A DNA stretch of 64,000 bases from Ramlibacter sp. (GTDB lineage: Bacteria > Pseudomonadota > Gammaproteobacteria > Burkholderiales > Burkholderiaceae_C). Below the pieces are notes generated by a model. That model was not told where the DNA came from and ran no database searches. It was given only the letters and a program-made list of their open reading frames with translations. Of the stretch, positions 58,978-64,000 are shown piece after piece. Position 1 is the first letter of the stretch. The number at the start of each line of letters is the position of its first letter. The stretch is taken from assembly GCA_019635415.1 (NCBI GenBank), contig JAHBZN010000001.1, forward strand, positions 930,001-994,000, written 5' to 3'. Both the position numbers and the translations under genes were made by a program.

Positions 58978-61365
58978 ATGAACGTACATCAAAGCAATCA
59001 TCACACGCATGACCATGGGCACATTCGTCATAGGCCGAATAGTCATGGCGAATCTGCTTTGCCTTTGGGCACGGGTAATTCCAATCCTTCAAACCTGAAG
59101 GATCCAGTTTGTGGAATGACGGTAACCAACCAGTCTGAATGCCGGTCTGTCCACATGGGAAGGATGTTTTTCTTTTGCGGGACTAAGTGCAAAGCGAAGT
59201 TTGATGCCGACCCCATGCAGTACATGGAAGAACGCACCGACAAGTCGCCCACTTCACCTGCGGCATCAGGAACAGCCTATACCTGTCCTATGCATCCTGA
59301 AATCCGTCAGGACCATCCAGGCAATTGTCCCAAGTGCGGCATGACACTCGAGCCGCTTTTGCCAGAGTTGGAGGAAGACGAAAACCCCGAGTTGCATGAC
59401 TTCCAGCGACGCTTTTGGTGGACGCTCCCACTCACCATCGTGGTGACTTTTTTGGCAATGGCCGGCCACCGGTTGAACTGGTTCGACATGGCTGTGCAAA
59501 GCTGGATCGAATTTGCGCTATCCCTGCCAATTGTCATGTGGGCAGGCTGGCCATTTTTCTCACGAGGCTGGCAATCTGTTGTGAACCGTAGTCCAAACAT
59601 GTGGACACTGATTGGCCTGGGCACTGGTGCCGCCTTTGTATACAGCGTGGTTGCCACTGTGGCACCGCATGTATTTCCAGACTCCTTTATCTCGATGGGC
59701 CGAGTCGCCGTGTATTTCGAAGCAACGGCTGTCATCATTTCACTGACCCTGTTGGGGCAAGTTCTTGAACTTAAGGCTCGTTCTCAGACTTCTGCGGCCA
59801 TCAAATCACTTCTCGGGCTGGCCCCCAAGACGGCACGTCGCCTGTACCCTGATGGCTCTGAGGAAGATGTCCCTTTGACGCATGTGCATGTGGGCGACTT
59901 GCTGCGCATTCGCCCCGGTGAAAAGGTTCCAGTTGATGGGGAAGTGACAGAGGGCAGTAGTGCAGTCGATGAATCCATGCTGACCGGTGAACCTGTACCA
60001 GTGTCTAAGCGAGTTGGCGACAAGGTGATCGGAGCAACGCTCAACACCAACGGTGCTCTCGTGATGCGGTCTGAAAAAGTCGGCTCAGCCACCATGCTGT
60101 CGCAAATCGTTCAAATGGTGGCCCAAGCGCAACGCTCCAAAGCGCCGATGCAACGAATGGCTGACACCGTGGCGGGCTGGTTCGTGATGGCCGTTGTCAG
60201 CGTTGCCTTGCTCACTTTTTTTGCTTGGGGTCTGTTTGGGCCCGAGCCCAGCTGGGTTTACGCCCTGATTAACGCAGTGGCGGTTTTGATCATTGCTTGC
60301 CCATGCGCACTTGGCCTGGCAACACCGATGTCGATCATGGTCGCTACGGGGCGCGGTGCCACTCATGGCGTTCTTTTCCGTGATGCGGCGGCAATCGAGA
60401 ATCTGAGAAAAATTGATACCTTGATCATTGATAAAACTGGCACGCTGACAGAGGGAAAACCGGCTTTTGATCGCGCAGTGGCCGCGCCGGGTTTTGAAGA
60501 AACAGAGGTGCTACGCCTCGCTGCCAGCCTGGACCAGGGCAGCGAACACCCACTGGCTGATGCCATCGTTCGCGCGGCCCGTGATCGTCATCTGTCTTTG
60601 GACAAGCCGGAGAACTTTGAGTCGAGCTCAGGAATTGGCGTGCGAGGTCAGGTCGGAGGACGACAACTGGCCCTCGGCAACACGGCATTGATGGAGCAAC
60701 TTGGCGTGGCTGTCAAGGCACTCGTATCACAGGCGGAGTCTTTGCGATCAGAGGGAGCAAGCGTGATGCACCTGGCCGTTGACGGGCAGCTGGCAGGTCT
60801 GTTGGCCGTATCTGATCCGATCAAGGCAAGCACGCCCGAGGCTCTGGCCACACTCAAAGCTGCCGGTCTGCGTATCGTCATGGCGACCGGTGACGGTTTG
60901 ACCACTGCCCGCGCCGTTGGTGAACGACTTGGAATCGACGAGGTCCACGGTGAAGTCAAGCCTGCAGACAAATTAGCATTCGTGGATCAGCTGCAAAAGC
61001 AAGGACGTATCGTGGCAATGGCGGGTGATGGCATTAATGACGCACCAGCACTAGCCAAGGCCGATGTCGGTATTGCCATGGGAACTGGCACCGACGTAGC
61101 CATGAACAGCGCCCAAGTGACTCTCGTGAAAGGTGATTTGCGCGGGATAGCGGTAGCTCGCACGCTCTCGCAGGATACTGTAAGCAACATGAAGCAGAAC
61201 CTGCTGTTTGCTTTTCTGTACAACGCACTGGGGATTCCTGTGGCGGCCGGAGTGCTGTATCCCTTGACTGGCTGGCTGCTGTCCCCGCTGATCGCTGCGC
61301 TTGCCATGAGCTTCAGTTCAGCTTCGGTGATCGGCAATGCTCTTCGCCTGCGCCGTGGAGATTGA
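58978..61365 (+). CDS. copF: Copper-translocating P1B-type ATPase
   Basis: 795-residue P1B-1 ATPase that exports Cu(I)/Ag(I) across the inner membrane. The N-terminus carries three metal motifs in place of classical HMA domains: a His-rich tail ([12 protein letters not shown]), a YHS domain (DPVCGM at 42-47, FFCGTKC at 66-71) and a heavy-metal-binding domain (YTCPMHPEI at 101-109, CPKCGM at 117-122). CPC is at 441-443 and DKTGT at 485-489. ATG 58978 was chosen over a TTG 36 nt upstream. The symbol copF is a suggestion for this YHS-type ATPase. It stands 71 bp from the previous gene and 68 bp from the next. Confidence 0.94.
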   Translation: MNVHQSNHHTHDHGHIRHRPNSHGESALPLGTGNSNPSNLKDPVCGMTVTNQSECRSVHMGRMFFFCGTKCKAKFDADPMQYMEERTDKSPTSPAASGTAYTCPMHPEIRQDHPGNCPKCGMTLEPLLPELEEDENPELHDFQRRFWWTLPLTIVVTFLAMAGHRLNWFDMAVQSWIEFALSLPIVMWAGWPFFSRGWQSVVNRSPNMWTLIGLGTGAAFVYSVVATVAPHVFPDSFISMGRVAVYFEATAVIISLTLLGQVLELKARSQTSAAIKSLLGLAPKTARRLYPDGSEEDVPLTHVHVGDLLRIRPGEKVPVDGEVTEGSSAVDESMLTGEPVPVSKRVGDKVIGATLNTNGALVMRSEKVGSATMLSQIVQMVAQAQRSKAPMQRMADTVAGWFVMAVVSVALLTFFAWGLFGPEPSWVYALINAVAVLIIACPCALGLATPMSIMVATGRGATHGVLFRDAAAIENLRKIDTLIIDKTGTLTEGKPAFDRAVAAPGFEETEVLRLAASLDQGSEHPLADAIVRAARDRHLSLDKPENFESSSGIGVRGQVGGRQLALGNTALMEQLGVAVKALVSQAESLRSEGASVMHLAVDGQLAGLLAVSDPIKASTPEALATLKAAGLRIVMATGDGLTTARAVGERLGIDEVHGEVKPADKLAFVDQLQKQGRIVAMAGDGINDAPALAKADVGIAMGTGTDVAMNSAQVTLVKGDLRGIAVARTLSQDTVSNMKQNLLFAFLYNALGIPVAAGVLYPLTGWLLSPLIAALAMSFSSASVIGNALRLRRGD

Positions 61366-61433
61366 ATTTGGCACACTATCCTGCTTCAGCCAGAAGATTG
61401 CTGGTGGCTTGTGATTGCACTACCATGTGAAAC

Positions 61434-61766
61434 ATGCGTCGACTTCTGTTGATTCTCTTGGTTTGCTTGTTGCCACTGCAAAGTTTTGCGGCGAGCTACG
61501 CACGCCTGCGGATGGACAACATGGCCATGGCAACAGAGCAAGGTGCCATGGCCTACCATGAAGACGCAGACAGTACCGCCACAGACCGAGATGGCTGTTG
61601 CAAGAGCACAGCATCATGTGAGTTGGTGTGCGCTCTATCCGTTGCGATCTTTTCTGGCGAGATCACGCCGCACGTTCCCGCTACATCCGCAGCGCACTAC
61701 GTTGGATTGCAGGCATTTTTAGCCAGCACACATCCCGGACAGCCTGTAAAACCGCCCATCCTCTGA
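61434..61766 (+). CDS. Small secreted protein ahead of cusC
   Basis: 110-residue protein with a signal peptide (1-20, ending SFAA), a Met-rich stretch (RLRMDNMAMATEQGAMAYHED), then cysteines C55, C56, C62 and C66 (DGCCKSTASCELVC) and a hydrophobic segment. Small proteins of this kind often precede cusC-type genes in copper/silver and cobalt/zinc/cadmium operons and may bind metal. I do not assign a family with certainty. A hairpin at 61785-61801 separates it from cusC. Confidence 0.8.
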   Translation: MRRLLLILLVCLLPLQSFAASYARLRMDNMAMATEQGAMAYHEDADSTATDRDGCCKSTASCELVCALSVAIFSGEITPHVPATSAAHYVGLQAFLASTHPGQPVKPPIL

Positions 61767-61784
61767 TCTCCCTAGCCTAAGTCC

Positions 61785-61811
61785 GTCCGCATTTTGCGGA
61801 CGCTTTGTGTT
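61785..61811 (+). terminator. Hairpin between the small protein and cusC
   Basis: GTCCGCA, a TTT loop, TGCGGAC, followed by CGCTTTGTG and then a T-run. Perfect 7-bp stem with a weak T tail; perhaps an attenuator before the pump genes. Confidence 0.5.
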
Positions 61812-61827
61812 TTGCTGGAGATTTAGA

Positions 61828-63135
61828 GTGAAAAAAATCCTACTCGGCATTTTTATCAATGCCATTCTTTGGATCGGCCATGCTGCGCATGCAGGGCCGG
61901 TTCTGTCCCTCGACCGGGCTTTGCAGCTTGCCGAAAGTCGGTCGCGCCAGCTCACCGCCCAAGATGCCGCCGCCACCGCATCACGCGATATGGCCTTGGC
62001 TGCCGGGCAACTCCCCGACCCCACGCTCAAATTCGGCGTCAACAATCTGCCGATCAACGGCGAAGACCGTTTCAGCCTGACGCAGGACTTCATGACCATG
62101 CGCTCGGTTGGTGTGATGCAGGAAATCACGCGGAGCGACAAGCTCAAGGCCCGCTCCGCACGTTTCAACCGTGAAGCAGAGGCCGCAGAAGCCGGCCGTA
62201 CTGTGGCCCTTGCCAACTTGCGACGCGACACAGCGATGGCATGGCTGGACCGCCACTATCAGGAGCGCATGCTCGACGTATTGCGCGCCCAGCGGACTGA
62301 GGCGGGCTTGCAGATCGACGCTGCCGACGCAGCCTACCGTGGCGGGCGTGGAACCCAAGCGGATGTTTTCGCGGCCCGGTCGATGGTGGCGCAGATCGAT
62401 GACCGCATCCGCCAGACAGAGAAGCAGATTGGCACGGCCAAGATCAAACTGGCGCGATGGGTTGGTGACGATGCTGCCCAGGCACTGGACACACCACCCA
62501 GACTGGAGGTCGTTCGCCTCGATCCGGCCAGCCTGGAAAGCCAGTTGGCCCACCACCCGCAAATCGCGTTGATGGCCAAACAGGAAGAGGTGGCGCACGC
62601 CGAGGCGGATGTTGCGCGGAGCAACAAACGCGCTGACTGGAGCGTGGAGTTGATGTACAGCCAGCGGGGTCCCGCCTACTCGAACATGGTGTCCGTCAAC
62701 GTCTCCATCCCGTTGCAGTGGGATCAAAAGAACCGACAAGACCGGGAGCTCTCCGCCAAGCTGGCCATCGCTGAGCAGATGCGTGCCCAGCGCGAGGAAG
62801 ACACACGGGAGCATGTTGCCGACACCCGCATGTGGTTGCAGGAGTGGCAGAGCAACCGCGAGCGTTTGGCGCAATACGACAGCGCTCTGATTCCGCTGGC
62901 GGCTGAACGCGCCCGTGCCGCGATAGCCGCCTACCGGGGAGGCAGTGGCCCGCTCACGGCTGTGCTGGAAGCACGGCGCATGGCCATCGACACCCAGATG
63001 GATCGCCTGCGTCTGGCGATGGAAACCGCCGCTCTGTGGGCGCAGTTGGAGTATCTGATTCCCGCAGAACACCAACCGACTATGGAGCCACGCCAGCCCT
63101 CGTTCCCCACCACCACAACAGCAACGGAGAAATAG
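61828..63135 (+). CDS. cusC: CusC-type outer-membrane efflux protein
   Basis: 435-residue TolC-family outer-membrane factor of the Cus-type copper/silver RND pump. GTG 61828 has GGAG 7 nt upstream and gives a signal peptide (KKILLGIFINAILWIGHAAHA); earlier in-frame codons have no ribosome site. Two TolC repeats are present with long helices (LANLRRDTAMAWLDRHYQERMLDVL; DTRMWLQEWQSNRERLAQYDSAL). No lipobox cysteine is seen, unlike the E. coli CusC lipoprotein. It is one bp from cusB and shares its transcript. Confidence 0.9.
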   Translation: MKKILLGIFINAILWIGHAAHAGPVLSLDRALQLAESRSRQLTAQDAAATASRDMALAAGQLPDPTLKFGVNNLPINGEDRFSLTQDFMTMRSVGVMQEITRSDKLKARSARFNREAEAAEAGRTVALANLRRDTAMAWLDRHYQERMLDVLRAQRTEAGLQIDAADAAYRGGRGTQADVFAARSMVAQIDDRIRQTEKQIGTAKIKLARWVGDDAAQALDTPPRLEVVRLDPASLESQLAHHPQIALMAKQEEVAHAEADVARSNKRADWSVELMYSQRGPAYSNMVSVNVSIPLQWDQKNRQDRELSAKLAIAEQMRAQREEDTREHVADTRMWLQEWQSNRERLAQYDSALIPLAAERARAAIAAYRGGSGPLTAVLEARRMAIDTQMDRLRLAMETAALWAQLEYLIPAEHQPTMEPRQPSFPTTTTATEK

Positions 63136-63136
63136 C

Positions 63137-64000
63137 ATGACAAAACTCAAACCACTGCTGGTGGGCCTGGTCGGTGCGGGCGTGCTCGCCGCAAGCGGTT
63201 ACGGTCTCTACACCGTTGGCACGCAGCGCGGCATGGGCATGGCTACTTCCTCCGCCCCGTCAGCAGGAGCAGCCGCAACGGGAAGCGTTGCGCACGGCGC
63301 AGTCCCTCAAAGCGTTGCCGAAGGCGAAGACGCCACCCGCCGCCATATCGAAAAAGGCATCAAGGCCGGCGATGTGGACCCAACCACCGGACGCAAGATC
63401 CTCTACTACCACGACCCCATGGTGCCGGGCAACAAGTTCGATAAGCCCGGCAAGTCCCCCTTTATGGACATGATGATGGTGCCGGTCTACGCCGACGGGG
63501 ACGCTGGCAGCGACGGCAGCAAGGTCACTGTCAGTCCGCGCATCCAGCAGAACCTCGGGGTGCGGACTGCCGAAGTCACTGAGGGCCTGCTGTCGCCGCA
63601 GGTCTCTGCGGTAGGAAACATCGCCTTCAATGAACGCGACCAGGCCTTTGTGCAGGCCCGTGCCACCGGCTACATCGAGCGCCTGCATGTGCGCGCAACG
63701 CTGGACCGCGTGAGCAAAGGGCAGCCTTTGGCCGAACTCTACGTGCCCGACTGGATTGCGGCACAAGAGGAATTTCTGTCGGTGCGGCGCATGCAGGGCA
63801 CAGACCTGGCACCGTTGGTCGATGGCGCCCGCCAGCGTATGCGCCAGGTGGGCATGAGCGATGAACAGATTCGCCTGGTGGAAAGCAGCGGCAAAACCCA
63901 AGCCCGCATCACCCTGACCGCACCAATAGGTGGTGTGGTGGTGGAACTGATGGCCCGCGAAGGCATGACGGTGATGCCGGGCGCGACGCTGTTCCGTATC
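63137..64000 (+). CDS. cusB: CusB-type RND periplasmic adaptor, 5' part
   Basis: First 288 residues of a membrane-fusion adaptor; the gene runs off the right edge. After an N-terminal anchor helix (8-27) there is the heavy-metal-binding segment KILYYHDPMVPGNKFDKPGKSPFMDMMMVPVYAD (about 94-128), diagnostic of CusB, and then the barrel and hairpin domains (VSAVGNIAFNERDQAFVQARATGYIERLHVRA). The Met cluster MDMMMVP is probably the Cu(I)/Ag(I) site. cusA is expected next outside the window. Confidence 0.93.
   Translation, partial: MTKLKPLLVGLVGAGVLAASGYGLYTVGTQRGMGMATSSAPSAGAAATGSVAHGAVPQSVAEGEDATRRHIEKGIKAGDVDPTTGRKILYYHDPMVPGNKFDKPGKSPFMDMMMVPVYADGDAGSDGSKVTVSPRIQQNLGVRTAEVTEGLLSPQVSAVGNIAFNERDQAFVQARATGYIERLHVRATLDRVSKGQPLAELYVPDWIAAQEEFLSVRRMQGTDLAPLVDGARQRMRQVGMSDEQIRLVESSGKTQARITLTAPIGGVVVELMAREGMTVMPGATLFRI

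Overview
The window reads as a chromosome segment of a Comamonadaceae-type betaproteobacterium (Acidovorax/Alicycliphilus/Diaphorobacter-like). The grounds are the serC-pheA-tyrA-aroA-cmk-rpsA-ihfB gene order with aroA and cmk fused into one ORF, the gyrA-serC linkage, the tmRNA tag ANDERFALAA, and a dispersed repeat of a type I associate with this family. No database search was possible, so genus is not assigned.

There are three blocks. (1) 1-14831 is core genome. A long minus-strand array (gyrA, serC, pheA, tyrA, aroA-cmk, rpsA, ihfB, lapA, lapB, rfaE) serves aromatic amino-acid, serine, nucleotide, ribosome and LPS functions. A plus-strand set follows: ompA, ubiG, gph and the intact tmRNA gene ssrA with its own terminator. 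(2) About 14832-50618 is a 35.8-kb siphovirus-like prophage next to ssrA. Its left end carries a minus-strand recombination operon (small ORF, DUF2924, serine recombinase, two paralogous stand-alone HTH proteins), then an XRE/ImmA regulatory pair, two unrecognised genes, an HTH regulator, a DNA methyltransferase and an island of small minus-strand genes. The late region is lambda-like in the head (GpA terminase, gpW, portal, S49 protease with nested scaffold, gpD, gpE) and has a tail tube, a frameshifted tail chaperone, a 1346-residue tape measure, an unusual tail-tip block with a 1186-residue repeat protein, then holin and lysozyme. No replication genes are recognisable. (3) 50619-64000 (running off the right edge) is a copper/silver resistance cluster: CopRS-type two-component system, a divergent operon with TolC-type lipoprotein, multicopper oxidase, cupredoxin, DUF411, CusF-like, Met-rich and DUF2933 proteins, an ICMT-type methyltransferase and a copper P-type ATPase, then cusC and the start of cusB. 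It faces the phage lysozyme with only 22 bp between them and no visible att site.

The strongest unexplained signal is a 30-bp bipartite element in four copies, each about 30-36 nt upstream of a minus-strand start codon. It links the recombination operon to the three small minus-strand transcription units inside the phage and suggests a shared regulon. Other points of note are the recombinase whose C-terminal HTH module appears as two separate proteins, an 11-bp inverted repeat that overlaps the Shine-Dalgarno of the HTH regulator, a T_TTT_TTT frameshift site in the tail chaperone, and a dispersed repeat copy that is read in frame inside the EPSP synthase domain.
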